Positions 53,358 to 63,619 of a stretch of DNA of 64,000 nucleotides are shown piece by piece. The DNA is taken from the NCBI RefSeq assembly GCF_013391805.1, contig NZ_CP058364.1, forward strand, positions 186,001 through 250,000, read 5' to 3'. How positions within the stretch are numbered: the stretch's first letter is position 1; each line of letters begins with the position of its first letter. The stretch is from Galbibacter sp. BG1. Lineage in GTDB: Bacteria > Bacteroidota > Bacteroidia > Flavobacteriales > Flavobacteriaceae. The notes beneath the pieces are model-generated. The model was not told where the DNA came from and did no database searches. It worked only from the letters and a program-made list of their open reading frames with translations. The translations under genes were made by a program, and so were the position numbers.

Positions 53358-53768
53358 ATGAAAACAAAAACATCATTCAGACTTTTTCTAAGCTCAGTTT
53401 TTTTACTGATAAGCTTTTTTGGCATCGGCCAAGAAATTGAATCAGATACTATTTCCCAAGAATCCAACAATGTTAATTCTGGAGACAGGCAAGAGATGGT
53501 TCAAGAACTTATGGATAAATTAGCCTTGACTTCTGAACAGGAAATAGAAGTAAAAAAAGTTTTTGCTGAAAACCAGCAAGAACTAAAAGCACTTAAAGAA
53601 AGCGACGGTGATCGTCGTTCAAAATTTAAGCAGCTCAAGGAAATTTCCCAGCAAACCGATGAAGCGTTGAAAGCAATTTTAGATGACAAACAATACAATA
53701 TCTATAAAACGCACCGAAAAGAGCAGCGAGAAAAGATGCTTTCAAAAGCTAGAGAATATAAAGACTAA
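53358..53768 (+). CDS. Small Spy/CpxP-like exported protein
   Basis: 136 residues with a signal peptide ending FFGIGQE. The mature part is a helical, charged chain with the LTxxQ-type motif LTSEQEIEVKKVF and YNIYKTHRKEQREKML, which recalls the Spy/CpxP fold though without firm evidence. It stands upstream of an ECF sigma operon that ends in another small helical exported protein (55042), so it may belong to the same stress circuit. Confidence 0.6.
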   Translation: MKTKTSFRLFLSSVFLLISFFGIGQEIESDTISQESNNVNSGDRQEMVQELMDKLALTSEQEIEVKKVFAENQQELKALKESDGDRRSKFKQLKEISQQTDEALKAILDDKQYNIYKTHRKEQREKMLSKAREYKD

Positions 53769-53896
53769 ATAGTTAATTTAGATAATTAATATGTCCTTAA
53801 TTTTCCATAGTGAATAAGGTAATTAAGTTTAAAAGAAGGTTTTTCGTGCATAAAACTCAACCCCATTATCTATATTTATATAACCAAGCCGTTTAA

Positions 53897-54439
53897 ATGC
53901 AAGAAGAAGAGCTAATTAAAAAGTTACAGCATAAAAATGGAAAGGAGGAAGCTTTTCGATTTTTGGTCAAGCGGTATAAAAGACCGCTATATGCGCTGGT
54001 TAGAAAAATTACGATCGACCATGAGGACGCCAATGAGGTAACCCAATTAACTTTTATCAAAGCGTTTAAATATATCGATGGTTTTAAAGGAAATAGTAAA
54101 ATTTACACTTGGTTATACACCATTGCTAGACGGGAGGCAATTCAGTTTATGCATGAAAAAGCAAAGCAGCGAAACACAAGCATTGAAGAGTTGAGCCTTA
54201 CAGCTATGGAGCAGCTAAAAGCCCATAGCACCTATTATTCAGGTGATGAAATTCAACTGAAACTACAAAAAGCTGTGGCTATGCTTCCACAAAAACAAAG
54301 GGAAGTTTTCAATATGAAATATTTTGATAACCTGAAGTATTCCGAAATTTCAGAAATCACCGGCACAAGTGAAGGTGGGTTAAAAGCAAATTATCATTTG
54401 GCTGTAAATAATTTAAAAGCCAATTTACAGTTAGATTAA
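53897..54439 (+). CDS. ECF RNA polymerase sigma factor, second
   Basis: 180 residues. Region 2: FRFLVKRYKRPLYALVRKIT and ANEVTQLTFIKAFKYIDGFK with YTWLYTIARREAIQFM; region 4 HTH: MLPQKQREVFNMKYFDNLKY and SEISEITGTSEGGLKANYH. Flavobacterial ECF type. It begins a group of three genes: sigma, membrane anti-sigma, exported sensor. The factor probably directs its own operon and stress genes when released. Confidence 0.9.
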   Translation: MQEEELIKKLQHKNGKEEAFRFLVKRYKRPLYALVRKITIDHEDANEVTQLTFIKAFKYIDGFKGNSKIYTWLYTIARREAIQFMHEKAKQRNTSIEELSLTAMEQLKAHSTYYSGDEIQLKLQKAVAMLPQKQREVFNMKYFDNLKYSEISEITGTSEGGLKANYHLAVNNLKANLQLD

Positions 54440-54474
54440 GTCCAGTAGAACAATATATTCTAACATGCAGTAGG

Positions 54475-55005
54475 ATGAAGAAAGAGAATAATAAAAAGTT
54501 GTCGCATTTTGATAAAGAAAAACTAAATGATGGTTTTTCTGCGGATTCCTTGTATTTCGATGAATTGGAAGCCTCCATTCTAGAAAAACTTGATTTGGAA
54601 GAAAGTTTACTGGACACCAAGGTGGATGGTATGCATCCCGATGACGACTATTTCGATACATTAGAAGCCGATATTCTGCAACAGGTACAAAATGAACCGA
54701 AAAGAACGCGGGTCCTTTCGCTATTTCGGGAATATTGGCAAGTGGCAGCTGTTATTGCGGTTTGTCTTTCCAGTGTTTTGATTTATATGAATGAAAAAGC
54801 AACAAAGAAACAAGATGCATCGATTGCAGGATTATATGAAGAACTTTCTACTCCGTACGTAGAACAGAACATCTATTTTTTTAATGATGCTGAAATGGAG
54901 GTTTTGCTTGAAGATGCTATCTTTGAAATAGAAGATGATTTTGAATTGGATCCAGAAGATTTGGAAGAATACCTACTAATTAATGAAGCTTACAATTACC
55001 AATAA
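54475..55005 (+). CDS. Putative membrane anti-sigma factor with duplicated motif
   Basis: 176 residues. Cytoplasmic N-terminal half with two copies of a helix motif, FSADSLYFDELEASIL (21-36) and DDDYFDTLEADIL (56-68), then a membrane helix (about 89-105, VAAVIAVCLSSVLIYM) and an acidic C-terminal half outside with many D/E (FEIEDDFELDPEDLEEYL). No zinc-finger HxxxCxxC motif. The position right after the sigma gene and the single helix make it the anti-sigma factor by context. The repeated motif may be the sigma-binding element. Confidence 0.7.
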   Translation: MKKENNKKLSHFDKEKLNDGFSADSLYFDELEASILEKLDLEESLLDTKVDGMHPDDDYFDTLEADILQQVQNEPKRTRVLSLFREYWQVAAVIAVCLSSVLIYMNEKATKKQDASIAGLYEELSTPYVEQNIYFFNDAEMEVLLEDAIFEIEDDFELDPEDLEEYLLINEAYNYQ

Positions 55006-55041
55006 GATTTTGTAATTTATAAACTAAAAAATTTGCTACAA

Positions 55042-55467
55042 GTGAAAAAAATCATATTTCTTATACTACTGCTTACCATCGGAATAACTTCCGCACAAAG
55101 TTATGGGGGCCGAATAAAACAATTGAAAACAGCCTATATTACCCAACAATTGGAACTAACTACAAAAGAAGCACGGGAATTTTGGCCAGTTTACGATGAG
55201 TATTACAAAGCCATTGAAGAATACAGAAAAGATCAACTTTTTGAACTATTTCTAAACGGTTCTCAAGAGAAAAAAGATATATCTGAAGCGCAAGCACGCA
55301 ATATAATCCAAGATTATACAGAAACGGAAACTGCAGTTTACCAAGCAAAAACCAAACTAATATCCGACCTTAAGAGTATCATTTCTGAAGTTAAAATTGC
55401 CAAATTGTTGATTGCTGAAAAGGATTTTAACAAGAAAATGCTCGAACGCTTTAGGCGCAGGGATTAA
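55042..55467 (+). CDS. Exported helical protein, ECF sigma sensor type
   Basis: 141 residues from the GTG at 55042 (MKKIIFLILLLTIG as signal peptide, end SAQ); the listing that starts at TTG 55033 only adds three residues before it. The mature part is helical: IKQLKTAYITQQLELTTKEA, WPVYDEYYKAIEEYRKDQLF and LIAEKDFNKKMLERFRRRD, as in proteins called sensors of ECF-type sigma factors in Flavobacteriia. It follows the anti-sigma gene by 36 bases and likely contacts its outer domain. Confidence 0.7.
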   Translation: MKKIIFLILLLTIGITSAQSYGGRIKQLKTAYITQQLELTTKEAREFWPVYDEYYKAIEEYRKDQLFELFLNGSQEKKDISEAQARNIIQDYTETETAVYQAKTKLISDLKSIISEVKIAKLLIAEKDFNKKMLERFRRRD

Positions 55468-55496
55468 ATTGTACTTTACAGAAACAACTTTTGTTA

Positions 55497-56579
55497 TTAA
55501 AAATAAATCCACTCACTACCTTTCGCAGCAGATTCGTATATCTTTTCCACAATAAAAATATCCTTCAACCCTTCTTCGCCGGGTACTAGCATGGGGAGGT
55601 CGTTAATTATTGACACCGAATCGTCATCCATCTGCTTTGCCTGCTGGTTCCCTTTGAAAGGCTCTAAAATAATTCCGTCGCTTGTGGCGCCTTGAACCCC
55701 TTTGTATTGTTGGAAAGGCTTTAAATAGTAACTACCATTGATGCAGGTGGCTTCCAAATTGTTGTAGCGCTCTCCCAAGCTTGTTTTTCCCTGTGCGGCG
55801 GTTCCATCTTCAAACTGAAGATCGAACACCGTGGTTTCATCAACCTCATCGTAAATTTCTGGTCGGTTGGTTTTATGAAAAGCCTTTACCGCTTTCGGCT
55901 CCATCCCTTTTGTATATCTTATGGCGTTTAGTGGGTACACTCCCATATCGTACATAGCTCCACCACCTAGTTCTTTGTTTTGTTTCCAATGGTCTGTTCG
56001 CGAATCGAAGTAGCCCGCTTCCGCAGCAACATATTCTATTTTTCCATAGGGCAAGGTTTTAGACCATTTCATAAGGGTTTGGGTGTTTGGTTCGTGGTGC
56101 ATGCGATACCCAATGGCTAATTTTACTTTATTTTTATTGCAGGCATCTATTATATCCTTGCATTTTTTTGCAGTTACCTCCATAGGTTTTTCGCACCACA
56201 CATGCTTCCCTGCATTGGCACCAATAATGCTATATTTGGCATGCAGGGCTGGTGGCAATACAATGTAAACAACGTCAATCTCCTCATTGTTTGCCATTTC
56301 GTGCATGTTTTCATAATTGTAAACATTGCTGTCTTTTATACCATACTTTTTTTGCCAAATCGGAATTTTTTCGGGACTTCCTGTTACAATTCCTTTGAGC
56401 TCGCAATATTTGGTAAGCTGCAATGCTGGCGCCAGCACATCGGTACTGTAATATCCCAATCCTACCAATGCCACACCCAATTTTCCTTTTTTCTTCGGAA
56501 TTAAAAAAGAAGGATAGGGCATGATGCCTGCCGCTACAATTAAACTTGATTTCTTAATAAAACTTCGTCTATTGTCCAT
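55497..56579 (-). CDS. Gfo/Idh/MocA-family oxidoreductase, Tat-exported
   Basis: 360 residues. N-terminus has a Tat-like start (DNRRSFIKKSSLIVAAGIMP), then the NAD(P) Rossmann fold (LGVALVGLGYYSTDVLAPAL) with the EKPMEVTAKKCKDI motif and the C-terminal beta-sheet (TDHWKQNKELGGGAMYDMGVYPLNAI). Members act on sugars or inositols; the Tat signal suggests a periplasmic glucose-fructose-oxidoreductase type with bound cofactor. Single gene. Confidence 0.87.
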   Translation of the reverse strand: MDNRRSFIKKSSLIVAAGIMPYPSFLIPKKKGKLGVALVGLGYYSTDVLAPALQLTKYCELKGIVTGSPEKIPIWQKKYGIKDSNVYNYENMHEMANNEEIDVVYIVLPPALHAKYSIIGANAGKHVWCEKPMEVTAKKCKDIIDACNKNKVKLAIGYRMHHEPNTQTLMKWSKTLPYGKIEYVAAEAGYFDSRTDHWKQNKELGGGAMYDMGVYPLNAIRYTKGMEPKAVKAFHKTNRPEIYDEVDETTVFDLQFEDGTAAQGKTSLGERYNNLEATCINGSYYLKPFQQYKGVQGATSDGIILEPFKGNQQAKQMDDDSVSIINDLPMLVPGEEGLKDIFIVEKIYESAAKGSEWIYF

Positions 56580-56689
56580 AAAGAAAGTTGTTAGTTGGTT
56601 GAAAAATTATTTTTTGAAATAAATGGTGCTATTGATCTAAAATGGATTGTTTTGCTTTTTAAGATGCTTCTTCAAATTCCATTACACAC

Positions 56690-58042
56690 CTAAATAGCAC
56701 TTATAATATCGTGTTTGGTTATAATTTGAAATTCTTTATTTCCCAGATCTACCAGTACGGCTTTATTTTCCCGATTGATGAGTTTTGAAAGCTCATCGAT
56801 GGAAGTATTTTTTGAAACTACTGGAAAAGCTGATTGCATAATATCCTTTATGGGTTTTTCAGAAATATTCTTGTCCTCTAGGTACGCCTTAAACAATGCA
56901 GACTCATCTAAAGACCCCACAAAACCGGAAGCATCTTCTACGGGGATCTGGGAAATATTGTGTTTTTTCATGCGTTCAATTGCATGGGAGACCAATTCTT
57001 CAGTTTTAGCAGTGATTAACTCGCCTTCGGCTCCAATAAGATCTTCAGCATGTTTTACATCCTTTTCCAGAAAACCGCGGTCGCGCATCCAGTCATCGTT
57101 AAAAACTTTGGCAATGTACCTACTTCCAGAATCGTGAAATAAAACCACCACCACGTCATCAGGTTTAAAATGCTGTTTTAGCTGAAGAACACCCTTTATA
57201 GCGGATCCTGCCGAATATCCAACAAAAATCCCCTCTTCTTTCGCTAACCTTCGGGTAAAAACAGCTCCATCTTTATCGGTAACTTTCGTAAAACCGTCGA
57301 TGACATCAAAATTTACATTTTTAGGAAGAATGTCTTCGCCGATGCCTTCCGTAATATAACTATAAATTTCGTTTTCATCGAATATGCCCGTCTCATGATA
57401 TTTTTTAAAAACAGAACCATAGGCATCGACTCCCCAGACTTTTATATTCGGATTCTTTTCTTTTAGATATTTTCCAACCCCGCTTATGGTACCTCCGGTT
57501 CCAACACCTACAACGAAGTGTGTGATTTTACCTTCCGTTTGTTCCCAAATTTCAGGTCCGGTTTGCTCATAATGCGCCTGGGCGTTGGAAAGATTGTCGT
57601 ATTGATTTACATACCAAGAATTAGGCGTTTCTTCCGCTAAGCGTTTGGAAACCGAGTAATAAGAACGGGGATCATCTGGAGCTACATTGGTAGGACAAAC
57701 CACTACCTCTGCCCCTACTGCACGGAGAACATCCATTTTTTCTTTGGACTGTTTATCACTGATGACACACACCAATTTATAACCTCTATTAATGGCCACT
57801 AAAGCCAATCCCATTCCAGTATTTCCACTGGTTCCTTCAATTATGGTACCACCGGGTTTAATAAGGCCGGCAGCTTCGGCATCATCCACCATTTTAACCG
57901 CCATACGGTCCTTTACCGAATTCCCAGGATTAAAGGTTTCTACTTTGGCGAGCACCAAAGCATCGATATCCTTGGTGATTTTATTAATTTTAACCAACGG
58001 GGTGTTCCCGATAGTCTCTAATATATTTTTAGCGTATTTCAT
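56690..58042 (-). CDS. Cystathionine beta-synthase with CBS domains
   Basis: 450 residues. PLP-dependent beta-replacement enzyme: the Schiff-base lysine lies in NPGNSVKDRMA, the phosphate loop is VGTGGTISG and TSGNTGMGLALVAI. C-terminal pair of CBS domains (about 330-450, AIERMKKHNISQIPVEDASG, KAVLVDLGNKEFQIITKHD) follows, the layout of eukaryotic-type CBS without the haem domain. Joins homocysteine and serine into cystathionine; cysteine synthase activity is also possible. Cytoplasmic, single gene. Confidence 0.92.
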   Translation of the reverse strand: MKYAKNILETIGNTPLVKINKITKDIDALVLAKVETFNPGNSVKDRMAVKMVDDAEAAGLIKPGGTIIEGTSGNTGMGLALVAINRGYKLVCVISDKQSKEKMDVLRAVGAEVVVCPTNVAPDDPRSYYSVSKRLAEETPNSWYVNQYDNLSNAQAHYEQTGPEIWEQTEGKITHFVVGVGTGGTISGVGKYLKEKNPNIKVWGVDAYGSVFKKYHETGIFDENEIYSYITEGIGEDILPKNVNFDVIDGFTKVTDKDGAVFTRRLAKEEGIFVGYSAGSAIKGVLQLKQHFKPDDVVVVLFHDSGSRYIAKVFNDDWMRDRGFLEKDVKHAEDLIGAEGELITAKTEELVSHAIERMKKHNISQIPVEDASGFVGSLDESALFKAYLEDKNISEKPIKDIMQSAFPVVSKNTSIDELSKLINRENKAVLVDLGNKEFQIITKHDIISAI

Positions 58043-58188
58043 AACAATTATTCTTCCTTTAAAGATATAAAATGCTTAGGTAGTGTGAAGTTAAAAATTG
58101 ATTAAAAGACATGTTGCCTAGCAAACGGCTTGCAATAAAAGGTCTTGGAGTGAACCAGTGCAAGAAAGTAATTGTCCCTTATATGAAG

Positions 58189-58225
58189 AAAAGGTGCCCT
58201 AAATAAAAATTTAAGACACCTTTTT
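58189..58225. terminator. Hairpin between CBS gene and DUF6588 gene
   Basis: AAAAGGTG (58189-58196) / CACCTTTT (58217-58224) around a loop of 20 bases, with T-rich sides. Ends transcription of the minus-strand DUF6588 gene and could work both ways. Confidence 0.5.
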
Positions 58226-58247
58226 ATTTTTAGCTGAAGCCTATAAA

Positions 58248-59270
58248 CTATCTAAAACCGAAATTAAGGCCCACGGAAAAACTATCGTATTCGGCAAATG
58301 TATAATCTGCGTTAAAACGGAAGAAACCTAATTTTAAACGGGTGCCAAACGTTCCTCTAACCCCTGAAACACTGCTGGAAACCGAATAAGGGTCTACTAT
58401 GGCTTCCGACTGCAAAATACCATCGGTAACAATATAGGTTCCCAAAATATCCGATTCTGATTTTCCTGAAAGGTAGCCTATGCCCCCGTAAAAATTAATG
58501 ATGGGCAATTTCGTAGATGCGATAGCCTGAAACAGCCATGTATTGGTGCTGTTCTCCAATCTTTGATTTTCGCCATCGATTCCCGATGTATCCGTAAAAT
58601 CGTATTCACCATCAAGGTGTGTATAAGAAATTAAGCCAGAAATAGCCACTGGTAACAATTTATCTGCTGGCAACCAATGGGTAAATTCATGCTGTAAACC
58701 AAAACCATACATTCCGATTTTAGTATCCTCTGCATTAATTTTAGGAATAAATCGAGCCTTAAACTCTGTCCCAAAAGACAAACCTATGCTTCCTTGTAAA
58801 AAAGCAGTGGGTAAAAAACTTAAACCTTCTGCTGCCAAACCATTGGGCAATTCCAACTCAACCGATTCGTTACCAAAAATAGGATCGTCGTAAGTTACTT
58901 CCACCAAAACCGTAGGATCATTTTCTCCCAAAACCGTTCCTACATTCTGGGCCGCCGGGCCTTGAACAAAAGAAACATTTTCATAATCGTTGGTGTCCAT
59001 CCAAAACTCCTTTTGGTCGTCTTTAATTACCCCGGCATTTGCCATCACAGAAATTTCAAAACCAAGTAAGGGTTTTACTTTGGCGGTATTGTACCAACCA
59101 TTATTAATCCCGTACATCAAAGCGTCTGTTCCAGGTGCCAAAAAATCGTTTGTAAATCGTTGGGCATCGTCTACTCCTGCGGCCAATAGTGCATCGAAAC
59201 TATCTTGCGCCTTTGCAGTGGTGGCACAAAAAGTAGCAACAGCCATTGCCAACATTGATAATTTTTTCAT
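58248..59270 (-). CDS. DUF6588-type outer-membrane protein
   Basis: 340 residues with a signal peptide ending TTAKAQDS. Barrel-type strands throughout (LLGFEISVMANAGVI, FKARFIPKINAEDTKIGMYGF, LLPVAISGLISYTHLDGEYD, FGTRLKLGFFRFNADYTFAE) ending in FGFR. Family DUF6588 of Bacteroidota, function unknown. A single gene between two terminators. Confidence 0.75.
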   Translation of the reverse strand: MKKLSMLAMAVATFCATTAKAQDSFDALLAAGVDDAQRFTNDFLAPGTDALMYGINNGWYNTAKVKPLLGFEISVMANAGVIKDDQKEFWMDTNDYENVSFVQGPAAQNVGTVLGENDPTVLVEVTYDDPIFGNESVELELPNGLAAEGLSFLPTAFLQGSIGLSFGTEFKARFIPKINAEDTKIGMYGFGLQHEFTHWLPADKLLPVAISGLISYTHLDGEYDFTDTSGIDGENQRLENSTNTWLFQAIASTKLPIINFYGGIGYLSGKSESDILGTYIVTDGILQSEAIVDPYSVSSSVSGVRGTFGTRLKLGFFRFNADYTFAEYDSFSVGLNFGFR

Positions 59271-59308
59271 AGTATTTTTTTAAGATTTGAAACTGCCCGC
59301 AAATTAAA

Positions 59309-59336
59309 AAAACTCATGAGTTTCTCATGAGTTTTT
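59309..59336 (-). terminator. Terminator of gyrB
   Basis: AAACTCATGAG / CTCATGAGTTT perfect stem (about 59310-59320 and 59324-59334) with loop TTT and T/A runs on both sides, so it acts on either strand; follows the gyrB stop by 28 bases. Confidence 0.92.
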
Positions 59337-59364
59337 CGTTATATATTCAAATTTTCTCTTTTAC

Positions 59365-61320
<1,956 letters not shown>

Positions 61321-61374
61321 TTAAAGAATTCCCTTAAACGCCATTTATAGAATGAAACATTTAACTGAATCCAA

Positions 61375-61382
61375 CAAACCTA
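61375..61382 (-). promoter_or_regulatory. -7 box for gyrB
   Basis: On the minus strand TAGGTTTG matches TAnnTTTG, about 70 bases before the gyrB ATG at 61305; a -33 element at the right distance is not seen. Confidence 0.4.
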
Positions 61383-61446
61383 AAAACTGCCAAAAGACCG
61401 TTTCTGAAGTTTATATCAACATTTATTTTTGTAACCTTTGGTCATA

Positions 61447-61474
61447 AAAAAATGCACTTGTGGTGCATTTTTTT
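61447..61474. terminator. Bidirectional hairpin upstream of gyrB
   Basis: AAAAATGCAC / GTGCATTTTT with a five-base loop (TTGTG) and A/T runs on both sides. A second stop for asnB read-through, or the end of a short plus-strand RNA from 61424. Confidence 0.6.
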
Positions 61475-61539
61475 GAACACTTACAAATATACGAAAATAA
61501 GGGCTGTTTTTAAAGGTTTTAACGCAAAAGGACTTAAAA

Positions 61540-61560
61540 TTATCAACAATTGTTGATTAC
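61540..61560. other. Pair of DnaA-box-like sites in a 16-bp palindrome
   Basis: TTATCAACA (61540-61548) and, inverted, TAATCAACA (complement of 61552-61560) with the shared palindrome ATCAACAATTGTTGAT at 61542-61557. Each differs from the E. coli box TTATCCACA by one or two bases. Could be DnaA sites before gyrB, or just a palindrome in AT-rich DNA. Confidence 0.3.
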
Positions 61561-61644
61561 TTAAAAACGCTCTTAAATCGCTTAAAAACAGCTTTAAAAT
61601 CAATTTTACTGAATTTTAATATTTTCATCTAAAGCTAAAAAACC

Positions 61645-61670
61645 AAAAATCCCGCAAAAGCAGGATTTTT
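61645..61670 (-). terminator. Terminator of asnB
   Basis: Minus-strand AAAAATCCTGC / GCGGGATTTTT with loop TTTT and one T-G pair, 28 bases after the asnB stop; T run follows. Confidence 0.85.
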
Positions 61671-61698
61671 GAGTTATAAAATATAAATTATCGGATAA

Positions 61699-63369
61699 TT
61701 ATTTTTCATAGGCATCGGCATGGACCCTAGCCACAGCTCTTCCAGATGGATCGTTCATGTTTTTAAACGCTTCATCCCATTCCAAAGCAATTTGTGTACT
61801 ACAGGCTACGGATGCTTCCTGGGGAACGCAAAGCGCAGCAGCGTCAGATGGGAAATGCTCTTCAAAAATAGAACGGTAATAAAACTCTTCTTTGGAAGTA
61901 GGTGTTTGTATTGGGAACCTAAATTTAGCATTCGCCAATTGTTCATCGCTCACCTCTTGATTTACGACTTCTTTTAAAGTATCGATCCAACTATATCCAA
62001 CCCCGTCTGAAAATTGTTCCTTTTGCCTCCATGCTACGCTTTCCGGCAGGTAATCTTCAAACGCTTTACGAACTACCCATTTTTCCATACGCTCGCCGTT
62101 GATCATTTTATCTTCTGGGTTGATGCTCATCGCCACATCCATAAACTCTTTGTCCAAAAACGGCACCCGTCCTTCTATGCCCCATGCGGCTAAAGATTTG
62201 TTGGCCCGCAAGCAATCGTACATATGTAGTTTGCTTAACTTCCTTACTGTTTCTTCATGAAACTCTTTGGCATTTGGTGCCTTGTGGAAATACAAATAGC
62301 CTCCAAATAGCTCATCGGCACCTTCGCCAGACAACACCATTTTAATTCCCATCGACTTAATGACCCTTGCCATTAAATACATAGGCGTGGAAGCTCGTAT
62401 CGTAGTAATATCGTAAGTTTCTAAGTTGTAAACCACATCTTTTATGGCATCCAAGCCTTCTTGAATGGTAAATTTAATTTCGTGGTGTACAGTCCCGATA
62501 TGGTCCGCTACTTTTTGAGCGGCCGCTAGATCTGGAGAACCCTCCAGCCCTACAGAGAAAGAGTGTAAGCGTGGCCACCAAGCTTCGGAAGTATCATCTG
62601 ATTCAATTCTCTTTTCAGCATATTTTTTAGCAATGGCTGAAGTTACCGATGAATCCAATCCCCCAGAAAGTAAAACTCCGTAAGGAACATCGGACATTAA
62701 TTGTCTATGTACTGCAGCTTCTAAAGCTTCCTTTATTTTTTGAATACTGGTTTTATTGTCTTTTACGGCATCGTACTCCGTCCAATCCCTAACATACCAT
62801 TTTTTAAATTCACCATCAGAACTATGTAGGTAGTGCCCTGGAGGAAAAAGCTGTATTTTGGTACAAACGCCTTCCAGCGCTTTTAATTCTGAAGCCACAT
62901 AGAACGTTCCATTTTTATCCCATCCTACGTAAAGAGGGATAATCCCCATATGGTCCCTAGCCACAAAATACTCATCCTTTTCAGCATCGTAAATAGCGAA
63001 ACCGAAAATTCCATTCATCTCATCTATAAATTCTACTCCTTTTTCTTTATACAGTGCTAAAATAACTTCGCAGTCCGATTCCGTTTTAAAATCATATTTA
63101 CCCTCAAACTGTTTGCGCAATTCCCTGTGGTTATAAATTTCACCATTTGCTGCCAAAATCAATTTTCCATCTTCGCTCAATAAAGGTTGTTTCCCAGAAG
63201 CTGGATCTACAATTGCCAAGCGTTCATGAGCTAAAATAGCCTTTTCATCGCTGTAAATACCGCTCCAGTCTGGCCCTCTATGACGAACCCTTTTAGACAT
63301 TTCCAATAACTGAGGTCTTAAGTCATCGGCCTTTTCTTTTAAATCGAATGCACAAACAATTCCACACAT
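61699..63369 (-). CDS. asnB: Asparagine synthetase B (glutamine-hydrolysing)
   Basis: 556 residues. N-terminal glutaminase domain starts with catalytic Cys2 (MCGIVCAF) and has RHRGPDWSG and LAANGEIYNHRELR; the C-terminal synthetase has the ATP loop LLSGGLDSSVTSAI and SGEGADELFGGY. Makes asparagine from aspartate, glutamine and ATP in the cytoplasm. Length and motifs are normal; E. coli AsnB type. Single gene with promoter and terminator. Confidence 0.97.
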   Translation of the reverse strand: MCGIVCAFDLKEKADDLRPQLLEMSKRVRHRGPDWSGIYSDEKAILAHERLAIVDPASGKQPLLSEDGKLILAANGEIYNHRELRKQFEGKYDFKTESDCEVILALYKEKGVEFIDEMNGIFGFAIYDAEKDEYFVARDHMGIIPLYVGWDKNGTFYVASELKALEGVCTKIQLFPPGHYLHSSDGEFKKWYVRDWTEYDAVKDNKTSIQKIKEALEAAVHRQLMSDVPYGVLLSGGLDSSVTSAIAKKYAEKRIESDDTSEAWWPRLHSFSVGLEGSPDLAAAQKVADHIGTVHHEIKFTIQEGLDAIKDVVYNLETYDITTIRASTPMYLMARVIKSMGIKMVLSGEGADELFGGYLYFHKAPNAKEFHEETVRKLSKLHMYDCLRANKSLAAWGIEGRVPFLDKEFMDVAMSINPEDKMINGERMEKWVVRKAFEDYLPESVAWRQKEQFSDGVGYSWIDTLKEVVNQEVSDEQLANAKFRFPIQTPTSKEEFYYRSIFEEHFPSDAAALCVPQEASVACSTQIALEWDEAFKNMNDPSGRAVARVHADAYEK

Positions 63370-63410
63370 AACTATATCTTGATTTTTTTTATTTCTAATT
63401 ATCTATAAGG

Positions 63411-63445
63411 CAAATATGCAATACAACTTTCTATTTAAAAACAAA
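63411..63445 (-). promoter_or_regulatory. Promoter of asnB
   Basis: Minus-strand TTTG (63442-63445) and CATATTTG (63411-63418), one mismatch to TAnnTTTG, with a 23-base spacer. The start codon is about 42 bases downstream. Confidence 0.4.
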
Positions 63446-63619
63446 TAACCTTTAAAAGATTACAAATTAAAACAAAAATATGCAAAACACATTCAAATAG
63501 AAGTCTTAACTATAATTTAGGAAGTATTTCTTTTTAAAATTGTAAGTTCTCTTTATCTTTTTATACTCATAAAGAGTAATGACTAAATCATTATTTCACT
63601 AAACAATTAAAAAATCATT

